From positions 124,001 to 188,000 of the forward strand of contig CAYFPS010000004.1 of assembly GCA_964345075.1 (NCBI GenBank): 64,000 nt of DNA, written 5' to 3'. A program made the position numbers and the translations under genes. Origin of the DNA: CAYFPS01 sp964345075 (GTDB lineage Bacteria > CAIWAD01). This document shows positions 34,384-42,745 of the stretch, in pieces; position 1 is the stretch's first letter, and each line of letters starts with the position of its first letter. The notes below the pieces were generated by a model that did not search any database, was not told the DNA's origin, and saw only the letters and a list, made by a program, of their open reading frames with translations.

Positions 34384-35826
34384 TCAGAAGGGCGGCGGAC
34401 CGTCCGGCGGCATGTAATCCAGATTGCTCTCGACTGGCGGTGCGGGCGGGGCCACATGATGTTCTTCCAGTTCGGTGAACTGTCCGATATCCTTGTTGAA
34501 GTGCAGGTTGGCGGTTCCCGTCGGGCCGTTACGGTGCTTGCCGATGATCACTTCGGCCAGTCCCGCTGTAGGATTGCCCTGGCTGTCGGTGGCCTCGTAC
34601 ATCTCCGGCCGGTAGACGAACATCACCATGTCGGCATCCTGCTCAATGGCACCCGAATCACGCAGGTCGCTCAGCATCGGTCGCTTGTCACCACCACGCT
34701 GCTCGACCGCTCGGCTCAGCTGACTGAGCGCGATCACCGGAACCTTGAGCTCCTTGGCCAGCCCCTTCAGGCCCTTGGAAATCTGGGCGATTCCCAACTG
34801 ATGGCTTTCGGCCCTTGGCGGCAGGCTCATCAACTGCAGATAGTCGACCACGATCATCTTGATGCCGTGCAGGCCAACCGCCCGCCGCGCCTTCGAGCGC
34901 AGCTCGGCCATGGAGATGCCCGGTGTTTCATCAATCAGAATCGGGTAATCGGCCAGCTTGCTTACCGCCAGACTCAGGCGGCTGTAATCGTCCCTGCGCA
35001 GGGACTTGGTGCGAATCCGCATGCTTTCAATCGCGCTGATTGTCGAGATCATGCGATAGGCCAGCTGTTCGGCGGACATTTCCAGGCTGAAGAGCAGGAC
35101 GCCGCTGCCCGTGGCCGCTGCATTCATGATAAAATTGAGCGCAAGCGCTGTCTTGCCCATGGAAGGCCGCGCCGCCAGAATCACCAGGTCCGTGGCCTGC
35201 CAGCCACTCATGATGCGGTTCATGGTGGGAAAGCCCGTGTCCACACCCAGCAGGGACTGGCCGGCCTGCATCGCCTGCAGGACTTCCATGGTGTGATCCA
35301 TCAGCGGACGCATCTGCAGGAAATCCTGCGTCACCTGTCCCTGAGCCAGATTGAAGAACTCGGTCTCGGCCATCTGAATCAGTTCGGTCGAGGCAGCACC
35401 TGGGCCCCAGGCTTCCTGCTGCAGCCTGTTGGCCGTCTGGATCACATCCCTCAGGCGCGCCTTTTCGCGCACGATCTCGGCGTGATACACGGCATTGGCG
35501 GAAGATTCATTCTGCAAGGCAAGCTGGCGAATGAAGGCCATGCCGCCCGTTTCCTCCAGCAGGTTGCGCTTATCCTTGCGGCTGCGGGACATGCGTTCAA
35601 GCTCTTCGCCCACCTGAATGTGATCGCAGGGCTGCCCCTTGTCCGAAAGGCTCATCATCGCATCAAAAATGTGCCGGTGCGCCAGTTTGTAAAAGTCTTC
35701 GGCACGATTCATCACCTGCACAACCTGATCTAGTGCAGCCGGACTATTCAGGATGGCGGAGAGGACAGCCTCTTCGGCTTCGTTGCTGTGCGGCAGGATT
35801 TTTGCCTGTTGGTCTTTGTCAGACAC
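34384..35826 (-). CDS. dnaB: Replicative DNA helicase
   Basis: A 480-residue hexameric helicase. The N-terminal domain begins PHSNEAEEAVLSAILNSP. The RecA-like domain has Walker A ARPSMGKTALALNF, Walker B MIVVDYLQLM, and the DnaB signatures SLEMSAEQLAYR and ALSQLSRAVEQRGGDKRPMLSDLRDSGAIEQDADMV. Start GTG at 35826 follows GGGAG; an in-frame ATG at 35868 is less likely. The Pro-rich C terminus (MPPDGPPPF) is a lineage feature. No intein. Co-transcribed with rel. Confidence 0.96.
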   Translation of the reverse strand: MSDKDQQAKILPHSNEAEEAVLSAILNSPAALDQVVQVMNRAEDFYKLAHRHIFDAMMSLSDKGQPCDHIQVGEELERMSRSRKDKRNLLEETGGMAFIRQLALQNESSANAVYHAEIVREKARLRDVIQTANRLQQEAWGPGAASTELIQMAETEFFNLAQGQVTQDFLQMRPLMDHTMEVLQAMQAGQSLLGVDTGFPTMNRIMSGWQATDLVILAARPSMGKTALALNFIMNAAATGSGVLLFSLEMSAEQLAYRMISTISAIESMRIRTKSLRRDDYSRLSLAVSKLADYPILIDETPGISMAELRSKARRAVGLHGIKMIVVDYLQLMSLPPRAESHQLGIAQISKGLKGLAKELKVPVIALSQLSRAVEQRGGDKRPMLSDLRDSGAIEQDADMVMFVYRPEMYEATDSQGNPTAGLAEVIIGKHRNGPTGTANLHFNKDIGQFTELEEHHVAPPAPPVESNLDYMPPDGPPPF

Positions 35827-35913
35827 GCTCGTCTCCCTGGGGCTGATCACGGCCTTGCAAGGTGGCAAATCTCGAGCGGCGAGAGAGCATCAAAGGAGCA
35901 GGTGCAAAGGATC

Positions 35914-36930
35914 TCAGGCGAGGAAACGGTCGATCTCTTCGATCACTATGCTTTCCTGAAGCATGTCCCCATGGCGCATGGGCCAGGCATCGCTGCCAAA
36001 GGTCTTCAGCTGCACCTGCTTGAACAAACCGGGCAACCGTCCTTCAGGACTTTGTGCGCCAAGCGCCAGGCGTCCATCGCCCTCCGGACCCATTTCGACA
36101 GAGGCAGGATCGCAGCCACTTGCACCAAACTGAAGGTGCAGGGGCGTCGGCTCGCCAACCCCGCACAGAATCAGCAGCCGTTCACCCAGAGCAGCCAGTT
36201 GCCTGAGGGCTTCATCCAGGCGGTCGCGGTTGCTCCGAGTCCGCGCCAGAAGACCTGTCAGCCGCTGGCGATACTGGCCCTTCTCGCCGAAAATCGCCTG
36301 CGGCCAGACGGCGGGATCAAGCAGCTCGGGTTCGAGATTTTCGCTGGAATGCACCAGTCCATAACCTGGAACCGGCAGCAGGTGATACAAGGCGGGAAAG
36401 CTGCGCACCAGCGCTCCGTACTGCTGCTCGGCAGGATTGCCGCCGCGATCACAACCCAGAAGGAGCACATGCAGAATGTCCAGACTGCCGCCAAATGGAG
36501 CCGCCACCAGCACCACCTTGCGCAGCTGTTCGAGCTTCAGCCTGCCACTGCGCAGCAATTCCGCCAGCATCTGCAGACCCATGGAATGGGTAACGACATC
36601 CAACGCGCTGTGCCCGGACAAATCCAGCTCCAGCTCCTCCACGGCCTGATCGGGAGCCTTGCGCCAGTCCCAGGCGGGAGCGATCACGCGGCTGGCGTGG
36701 TGACCAAGAAAACGGCCGTATACATCCGGTTCCAGATCGACTGCCACAAGCTCGTTGGTGGGGTCCAGGGCATGGGCATTTCCGCTTTCATCCAGCCTCA
36801 GGGCCATCAAATGCTTTTGCGGGTGATCCTCGTTGGCCAGCTCCCAGATAATTTCCGGCCGTGGATTGCCTCTAAGGCCCAGGCGGGCCCCGCGAATGCC
36901 GTGCAGCAGAAGCAGGGGACGCACCGTCAT
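35914..36930 (-). CDS. Alpha/beta hydrolase of LCAT/lipase type
   Basis: A 338-residue protein starting RPLLLLHGIRGARLG, with the oxyanion HG, the nucleophile elbow VTHSMGLQ (Ser), and a late GDGRLALG...MRHGDML that can supply the catalytic His. The layout resembles lecithin:cholesterol acyltransferase-like lipases or esterases. There is no signal peptide. Its ATG at 36930 overlaps the SDR stop as ATGA, so it is the third gene of a pepP-SDR-hydrolase unit. The substrate is unknown; a lipid or glycolipid ester is plausible. Confidence 0.75.
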   Translation of the reverse strand: MTVRPLLLLHGIRGARLGLRGNPRPEIIWELANEDHPQKHLMALRLDESGNAHALDPTNELVAVDLEPDVYGRFLGHHASRVIAPAWDWRKAPDQAVEELELDLSGHSALDVVTHSMGLQMLAELLRSGRLKLEQLRKVVLVAAPFGGSLDILHVLLLGCDRGGNPAEQQYGALVRSFPALYHLLPVPGYGLVHSSENLEPELLDPAVWPQAIFGEKGQYRQRLTGLLARTRSNRDRLDEALRQLAALGERLLILCGVGEPTPLHLQFGASGCDPASVEMGPEGDGRLALGAQSPEGRLPGLFKQVQLKTFGSDAWPMRHGDMLQESIVIEEIDRFLA

Positions 36931-37937
36931 GCGCTGTTGGCCTTCTGGTAACTTGCGGCTGTATCACGCACAGCCTCAGCCGTTGTGCGCGGTGGCTTCC
37001 AGCCTGCAGCCAGCAGGCGCGACTGATCCGACCAGTAACCGTCCGTGGCAAAACCCTGAGCGATCTCGGTCGTCAGTGGGAAATGCAGGCCGCGTACCCG
37101 CAACCTGTCACCTAGTGAACCCAGCAGGCGCATCAGCGGATAAGGCAGGGGCAGCAGCAAGGGCCTTTTGCCATAAGCGGCGATGATCAGTTCCTGAAAC
37201 TCAGCCATGCTCGGCGCGGGCTCATCGCGAACCATCCAGGTACTGGCATTGGGCGGCAGCAGGCCCGGAGCCGATTCGCGCGCTGTGTCCACTCCGAGAT
37301 TGGCAAGAAACAGGCAGGCATCCACCAGATTCTCGAGAGCGATCACATTGAAGTGATTGCTGCCTCCTTTCAGGAATGCTTTGCCCTTAAGGAGGCGAAA
37401 GATCTTGGAGGCCGAAGAAGAACGATTCGCTCCCGCCCCGTAAATCACGGGAGGCCTGAGTACCTGCACCTTCAGACCCTTTACCTCGGCCAGGGCCTGT
37501 TCGGCCAGGGCCTTGCTCTCGCCGTATACACTGGCGGGCCGGAACTCATGGCCCTCGGTCAGGGGCCTGTCGGGCAGTCCGCAGGGGCCGTTTGCCGAGA
37601 CAGAGCTGATAAACTGGAAGAGCCCGGCGCCCGCATCGCGGGCAGCTTCGGCCAGCACACGCACACTCTCCGTGTTACAACGCAGGTAGGTTTCGCGATC
37701 GACTTCGGCGTTACCCAGAAGGGCCGCGCAGTGAAAGATCACATCACCGGACTCAAGGCCTTCTGGCGGTAATGGATTGGCCAGATCAAAATGAAAGCAC
37801 TTGACGGAAGCGGGCAGCTTGGCCGCCATGGCCGCTGGATCACGGCCAAGGGCGACAGGCTCATGCCCCTCCTTCAGCAATCGCTCAAGCAGGGCGCGGC
37901 CCAGCAGGCCGGTTGCTCCCGTCAGGACGGCTCTCAC
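36927..37937 (-). CDS. Extended SDR: NAD(P)-dependent epimerase/dehydratase-like protein
   Basis: A 336-residue Rossmann protein with TGATGLLGRALLERLLKEGH (GxxGxxG), HCAALLG, SSVSANGP and the YGESKALAE catalytic Tyr-Lys pair. It resembles NAD-dependent epimerases, dehydratases and 3-beta-hydroxysteroid-dehydrogenase-like reductases, and the substrate cannot be told. Start GTG at 37937 overlaps the pepP stop (GTGA). Octamer copy at 36960, and a GTGTTACA variant at 37672. Confidence 0.85.
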   Translation of the reverse strand: MRAVLTGATGLLGRALLERLLKEGHEPVALGRDPAAMAAKLPASVKCFHFDLANPLPPEGLESGDVIFHCAALLGNAEVDRETYLRCNTESVRVLAEAARDAGAGLFQFISSVSANGPCGLPDRPLTEGHEFRPASVYGESKALAEQALAEVKGLKVQVLRPPVIYGAGANRSSSASKIFRLLKGKAFLKGGSNHFNVIALENLVDACLFLANLGVDTARESAPGLLPPNASTWMVRDEPAPSMAEFQELIIAAYGKRPLLLPLPYPLMRLLGSLGDRLRVRGLHFPLTTEIAQGFATDGYWSDQSRLLAAGWKPPRTTAEAVRDTAASYQKANSA

Positions 37938-39268
37938 TTCTTGCGTTCAGTCAGCTTGGGCAGCGCGCGCACATAACGGGGCCTTCCGCGCATGGCCTTT
38001 TCGATATCGGCGGGCTCTTTGGGAATGGCCGCAGTAAGCACGCGATGACCCTTTGCCGTAACCAGCACGTCATCCTCAATGCGGACACCCATGCCGCGCA
38101 GGGCTTCCGGCACTTTCTTGTCATCCGGCGGAAAATAGAGCCCCGGCTCCACGGTGATGACCATGCCTTCTTCCAGCAGAAGGTGATCATGATCGCCAGC
38201 GTAATCGCCCACATCATGGACATCCAGTCCCAGCCAGTGGGAAGTCCCGTGCGGGAACCAGCGACGCCAGGCTTCCCTGGCAATCAGGGTTTCCCGCTTG
38301 CCCTTCAACAGACCGGCGGCTTTGAGGCTGTCAACCATGCTGTAGGCCGCCGTCTTGTGAATGTGATCCACACTGACACCGGGTCGCACCTCCGCAATCG
38401 CGTCCTTCAGCGACTTCAGCACCATGTTGTAGACCTTGAGCTGATTCCGGTTGAATGTGCCATTGACCGGCACGGTCCGTGATACATCCGCTGCGTAAAA
38501 GCCTTTTTCCGCACCTGCATCAAAGAGAACCAGATCGCCGTCTTTCAGTGTATCACGACAGCTGACATAGTGCAGAACACAGGCGTTTTCACCGGATGCG
38601 ACGATCGACTCGAAGGACCAGTTTCCGCCGTGAAGACCATAAATGAAGGGGAACATGGCCTGCAGCTGGTGCTCCTTGACGCCAGGCTTTGTGTGTCGAA
38701 AGACCTCGCCGAAGGCTTCGGCCGTAATGGCAGCGGCGCGCTCCATCATGGCAATCTCGTCCGGGCTCTTGCGCAGACGCTGCTCGGCCACCACACGGCG
38801 GCTGTCACGTATCACGGAGGGCAGCACGCCCGGCAGCTTGCGCCGCAGCGTGAGCGAGTTCAGCTTGACCAGCACTTTGTGCTGCAAGGCCGAATTGTCC
38901 AGCGGCAGATAGAGATTGGCATGTCCCTTGAGCAGGCCTTCCAGCTGGGCATCGAATTCTTCCAGCGCGTAGGCATGGTGCGCGCCCAGCAGCTTTTTTG
39001 CGCCAGCCGGACCCATGCGGCGTCCGGTCCACATTTCCATTTTTGGATCACGGGGACGAACAAAAAGCAGGAAGCGCTTGCGCCCGCCCATCTTGCTCAG
39101 GACGGCAATTGCATCCGGCTCATCAAGACCTGTCAGATACCAGAAAGCGCTTTCCTGCCTGAAGGAATACTCGGTATCGTTGTTGCGCAAAAGCTCTTTG
39201 CCGGCCTTCAAAATGAGAACTCCATCCTCAATCTGATCGAAGATTCGCTCGCGGAAGGATTGATGCAT
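37934..39268 (-). CDS. pepP: Xaa-Pro aminopeptidase (M24B)
   Basis: A 444-residue creatinase-fold metallopeptidase that releases N-terminal residues preceding proline. The N-terminal creatinase-N domain (YSFRQESAFWYLTGLDEPDA) is followed by the dinuclear metal site: Asp in LVLFDAGAEKGFYAADVSRT, His in HGTSHWLGLDVHD, Glu in MVITVEPGLYFP and Glu in GVRIEDDVLVT. Start ATG at 39268 follows GGGAG. Octamer copies at 38479 and 38549 are 70 bp apart in opposite orientation. Confidence 0.95.
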   Translation of the reverse strand: MHQSFRERIFDQIEDGVLILKAGKELLRNNDTEYSFRQESAFWYLTGLDEPDAIAVLSKMGGRKRFLLFVRPRDPKMEMWTGRRMGPAGAKKLLGAHHAYALEEFDAQLEGLLKGHANLYLPLDNSALQHKVLVKLNSLTLRRKLPGVLPSVIRDSRRVVAEQRLRKSPDEIAMMERAAAITAEAFGEVFRHTKPGVKEHQLQAMFPFIYGLHGGNWSFESIVASGENACVLHYVSCRDTLKDGDLVLFDAGAEKGFYAADVSRTVPVNGTFNRNQLKVYNMVLKSLKDAIAEVRPGVSVDHIHKTAAYSMVDSLKAAGLLKGKRETLIAREAWRRWFPHGTSHWLGLDVHDVGDYAGDHDHLLLEEGMVITVEPGLYFPPDDKKVPEALRGMGVRIEDDVLVTAKGHRVLTAAIPKEPADIEKAMRGRPRYVRALPKLTERKK

Positions 39269-39279
39269 GTATACTCCCT

Positions 39280-39963
39280 TCAGGCGGTCACACTGTGGAC
39301 AATCACAGAGGGCGCGCGTTTGACAAGGCGGGCAAAATGAGTGCTGGCCCCGTTTTCCAGATAGCGTCGTTCGTACTCGGTAAGGTAATGCTGTGCAGTC
39401 TGCTCCGTGGCGTGCAAGTCCCGACCGGCATCCATCACGTGCAGGCAGCGCGGCAGGGAATCAAGCAGCTCTTCCCAGGCCTGCGGCTGGTCGGTCTTGA
39501 ACCAGAGCTCGCCGCCTTCTTTCAGCAGGCTTTGGTAAAGCCTCAGGAAGACTTCACCGAACATGCGCCGTTCGCGGTAAGCCCAGGTTGGCCAGGGATC
39601 GGGAAAGTTCAAATAGATGCGATCTACTTCCCCGGCAGCGAAGATCTGAGGCAGCAGATCGCCGTCCACATTCAGCAGCAGAAAGGGTCCCTTTGCCTTG
39701 CGCAGAATCTTCAGCCGGGCCGTAACACAGCGATCCGGCTTCAGCTCCATCCCGATATGATTGATGTCTGGATGATTGGCGGTGAGCTGCGTAATAAAGC
39801 GCCCGCGCCCCATGCCCAGTTCCAGATGCAGTGGCTGTCCGTTAGCGAAGTGCTCGTTCCAGTGCCCGCGCATGGCAACCATTTTACGCGGGTCGTCCCA
39901 GATTTCAGCAGGGTGCTGACTGACTTCCCGCTTGAGGCTGCCTTTTACTCGATGTCGTCCCAC
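39280..39963 (-). CDS. trmB: tRNA (guanine-N7-)-methyltransferase
   Basis: A 227-residue SAM-dependent enzyme that makes m7G46 in tRNA. It has LHLELGMGRGRFITQLTANHP (SAM site), GMELK, and the family signature YLNFPDPWPTWAYRERRM. The start chosen is GTG 39963, preceded by AAGGAGG at ideal spacing; an upstream ATG at 40044 overlaps the divergent CLC gene. It lies 11 bp upstream of pepP in the same direction. Confidence 0.94.
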   Translation of the reverse strand: MGRHRVKGSLKREVSQHPAEIWDDPRKMVAMRGHWNEHFANGQPLHLELGMGRGRFITQLTANHPDINHIGMELKPDRCVTARLKILRKAKGPFLLLNVDGDLLPQIFAAGEVDRIYLNFPDPWPTWAYRERRMFGEVFLRLYQSLLKEGGELWFKTDQPQAWEELLDSLPRCLHVMDAGRDLHATEQTAQHYLTEYERRYLENGASTHFARLVKRAPSVIVHSVTA

Positions 39964-40042
39964 TCGTCCTCCTTGCTGCAAAATGTAGGATTCCGGCAGA
40001 CAGGTCGCTTGTGACCATGCTCCAAGGGTGTGACATTCTGCC

Positions 40043-41830
40043 ATGCAGCTTCGCTTTCGTCACATCACGGACCCGCTGCGCCTGCGCAACTGGTTTCGGC
40101 GACATCAGCAATCCGAGTACCTGCTCACCCTCTTCTACGCCACGCTGATCGGTGTGGCCGCTGGACTGCTGGGTGCTTTTTTTCATTCCCTCATGCAGCT
40201 GATTCAGACGCTCTTTTTCGGCACGGGTGAAGAGGGCTTTCACGCGCTCGCTACATGGAAGCTTCTGCTGGTGCCGGTGCTCGGTGGTATTCTGATGGCC
40301 CTGATGGCAAGGATCAGCCCGGAGACCGCCTCGCGCAAGGGCGTGGTGGAGGTGATGAAATCCCTCAAGCAAAATGAGGGCATGATCAAACCGGCCACGA
40401 CCCTCTTTCACTTTCTGGCACCGGCGATCAACATTGGAACCGGTGGCAGTGTCGGCCCCGAAGGACCAGCCGTGCAGTTTGGCGCAGGCGTCAGCAGCCT
40501 GATAGGTCAGTTTTTTCATGTATCACCGGCCAGACTGAAAGTGATGGTGGCTGCCGGCGCGGGCGCAGCAATCAGCGCAATCTTCAACGCGCCGCTGGGT
40601 GGAGTCTTCTTCACCCTGGAGATCATCCTGTTGAACGACCTGAAGGACGTGACCTTTGGCGTGTTGATTCTGGCCAGTGTTGTGGCCAATGTGGTCAGCC
40701 GGGCTCTGGTGGGCGCGCACAATGTCTTCCATCTGCCGGACCTGCCGGCGGCCGGTGCTCTCGAGCTACCCTGGTTTCTGCTGTTAGGCCTGCTGGGCGG
40801 ACTGGTTTCCGTGGCCTTCAGTCGCTGGTCGGGACTGCTTGCCCGACTGGTCTGGCAAAAGCTTCGCGCCTGGCCGCGCTGGATCTTTCCACCGTTGGCG
40901 GGCCTTGTTCTGGGCCTCTGTGCGCTGGCCTTTCCGCAGGTGCTGGGCATCGGCTATCACAGCATCAACAGCATGCTGGCGGGCGACCTGCCCTGGAAGC
41001 TCGCGGCCATGCTGCTCCTTTTGAAAATTGCGTTGACAGCCTTGAATATCGAGCTGGGAGGCTTTGGCGGTATCATTGCTCCCAGCCTCTTCATTGGTGC
41101 CATGCTGGGTGGCGCGCTGGGCGGTGCGGCCGCAGGACTGCCGGGCATTCCGGCAGCCAGCCTGCTTGTAATCGCGGGCATGGGCACGGTGCTGGCCGGC
41201 ATGAACGGCATTCCGCTGACGGCCTTTCTGCTCCTGATTGAAATGACGGGGGATTACGATCTGGTGCTGCCCATGATGGTCAGCGTCACGGCAGCCACGC
41301 TTGTGATCCAATTGTTGATCGGCGAGCGCAGTCTTTACCTCTACAAACTGCGCAAGGCCAGGCTGCTGGACGACAACCAGCAGGATGCCGCCAGGCTGAT
41401 CCATGATCGCCTCGCTGGCGAACTCTTGCAGGACGCGACACCCGTGATACATGAATCCGATCCGCTCACGCGCATTCTTCCGGCCTTCAGTCAGCACGAC
41501 CTGAAGGATCTGGTGGTTCTTGATGCCGAAAATCGTGTTACAGGAATGGTCGACTTTGCCGACCTGCGTTTTATCATCGGCCGACCGGAAGCCCTCGATA
41601 TTATTCGCACCGCCGAAATCAGCGACAGCGTGCCTCGCGTATCACGGGCAACAACCTGGGCTGAGTTACTGGAGGCCTTCGATGGCCTGGTCCATGACTA
41701 CCTGCCGCTTCAGGATGAAAGCGGACATGTCGAGGGCATCGTCTTCAAATCAACCCTGACCCGTGAGATCAACTCCATGCTGCGCAGCCAGCACCTGCGC
41801 GTCAGGGACAACCAATGGGCCTTCAAGTAA
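40043..41830 (+). CDS. CLC-family chloride channel/antiporter with C-terminal CBS pair
   Basis: A 595-residue membrane protein with ~10-12 helices and the CLC selectivity motifs GSVGPEGP (gating Glu retained) and GGFGGIIAPSLFIGA, plus a conserved late Tyr region. In E. coli ClcA the inner proton glutamate follows in FIIEEM; here the aligned stretch reads FTLEII, so the second Glu appears to be Ile, hinting at a channel or altered coupling (my alignment by eye). A cytosolic CBS pair (about 455-590) may bind adenine nucleotides. Its stop overlaps the thioesterase start (TAATG). Octamers at 40519 and 41444. Confidence 0.93.
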   Translation: MQLRFRHITDPLRLRNWFRRHQQSEYLLTLFYATLIGVAAGLLGAFFHSLMQLIQTLFFGTGEEGFHALATWKLLLVPVLGGILMALMARISPETASRKGVVEVMKSLKQNEGMIKPATTLFHFLAPAINIGTGGSVGPEGPAVQFGAGVSSLIGQFFHVSPARLKVMVAAGAGAAISAIFNAPLGGVFFTLEIILLNDLKDVTFGVLILASVVANVVSRALVGAHNVFHLPDLPAAGALELPWFLLLGLLGGLVSVAFSRWSGLLARLVWQKLRAWPRWIFPPLAGLVLGLCALAFPQVLGIGYHSINSMLAGDLPWKLAAMLLLLKIALTALNIELGGFGGIIAPSLFIGAMLGGALGGAAAGLPGIPAASLLVIAGMGTVLAGMNGIPLTAFLLLIEMTGDYDLVLPMMVSVTAATLVIQLLIGERSLYLYKLRKARLLDDNQQDAARLIHDRLAGELLQDATPVIHESDPLTRILPAFSQHDLKDLVVLDAENRVTGMVDFADLRFIIGRPEALDIIRTAEISDSVPRVSRATTWAELLEAFDGLVHDYLPLQDESGHVEGIVFKSTLTREINSMLRSQHLRVRDNQWAFK

Positions 41831-42183
41831 TGGAACACCACAAACTCATTCGTCCCGAGCACCTCAACCAGTTCGGTTATCTCTTCGGCGGTTACATGCT
41901 GATGTGGGTTGACGAAGTTTCCTGGATCACGGCCAGTCTGGAGCATCCCGGTTGCCGCTTTGTCACCATCGCCATGGATCGTGTCGAATTCCACTCCAGT
42001 GTGCAGGAGGGAACCGTGCTGCGTTTTCTTGTAACACAGGAAAAGCAGGGCGTCACATCAATCTCCTATCTGGTTACCGTGAGTAGAGGGTCCCTGGAAA
42101 CGGGCGATCTGGAAGAAGTCTTTTCAACCGTTGTGACTTTCGTCCGGGTGGATGAATCCGGCCAGAAATTAGCGCTGGACTAA
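41830..42183 (+). CDS. Hotdog-fold acyl-CoA thioesterase
   Basis: A 117-residue single hotdog domain of YciA/BACH type: HLNQFGYLFGGYMLMWVDEVSWITA contains the catalytic Asp after the helix, and RFVTIAMDRVEFHSSVQEG is the conserved strand. It hydrolyses acyl-CoA to acid and CoA. The start chosen at 41830 (ATG in TAATG overlap with the CLC stop) gives MEHHKLIRPEHLN; an earlier ATG at 41815 lies inside the CLC gene. It is convergent with sixA, overlapping by 4 bp. Confidence 0.87.
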   Translation: MEHHKLIRPEHLNQFGYLFGGYMLMWVDEVSWITASLEHPGCRFVTIAMDRVEFHSSVQEGTVLRFLVTQEKQGVTSISYLVTVSRGSLETGDLEEVFSTVVTFVRVDESGQKLALD

Positions 42184-42683
42184 CTCTCCTCCTCCGGCAA
42201 TTCTCGCGGAATCATCTTCCATGCTCTGGGCGAATGCTGAAAGCGGAACTCCTTCCACTCCCTGATTGGCAGGCTCAGGAAAGCCACAGTACAGGTGGGA
42301 AAGTGATCATCCAGGGCAGGCGCCAGCAAATGAAAGAGCTCGTCCATGCCCGTGCTGTGTCCGGCCAGCAGAATCGTTTCGTAGTCGGGCAAATCCCTGA
42401 TGATATGGCCAAAATCCTTGGGCGATGCCATGTAGAGCCGCTCGTCGATGCGCATGCGGTCATTGGCCAGATCAAAGCGGCGGGCAAAGGTCATGGCTGT
42501 ATCACAGGCGCGCTTTGCCGGACTGCTCACAATCAGATCGATTTTCGCAATCCGCTCATGCAGGGCCTCGGCCATGCGCGGGGCATCACGCTTTCCGCGC
42601 TCGTTCAGCGGCCTGTCACGGTCCCTGATACCGTGCTCCCTCCAGCTGGACTTGGCATGCCTTAATAGCAGCAACCGGCGCAT
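42180..42683 (-). CDS. sixA: SixA-type phosphohistidine phosphatase
   Basis: A 167-residue histidine-phosphatase-superfamily protein. The RHG-type motif is LLLRHAKSSW, followed by RDRDRPLNERGKRDA, VSSPAKRACDTA and the second His in LLAGHSTGMDEL. SixA removes phosphate from phosphohistidine in phosphorelay or PTS-related proteins. The start ATG at 42683 has a perfect AGGAGG four bases upstream; a frame from 42737 is longer but unsupported. Octamer copy at 42498. Confidence 0.9.
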   Translation of the reverse strand: MRRLLLLRHAKSSWREHGIRDRDRPLNERGKRDAPRMAEALHERIAKIDLIVSSPAKRACDTAMTFARRFDLANDRMRIDERLYMASPKDFGHIIRDLPDYETILLAGHSTGMDELFHLLAPALDDHFPTCTVAFLSLPIREWKEFRFQHSPRAWKMIPRELPEEES

Positions 42684-42745
42684 TCGACCTCCTGCTTGTC
42701 TCTGGCGCAATGTAGATTGCGAATCTGAAAAATACATGGCGGATC

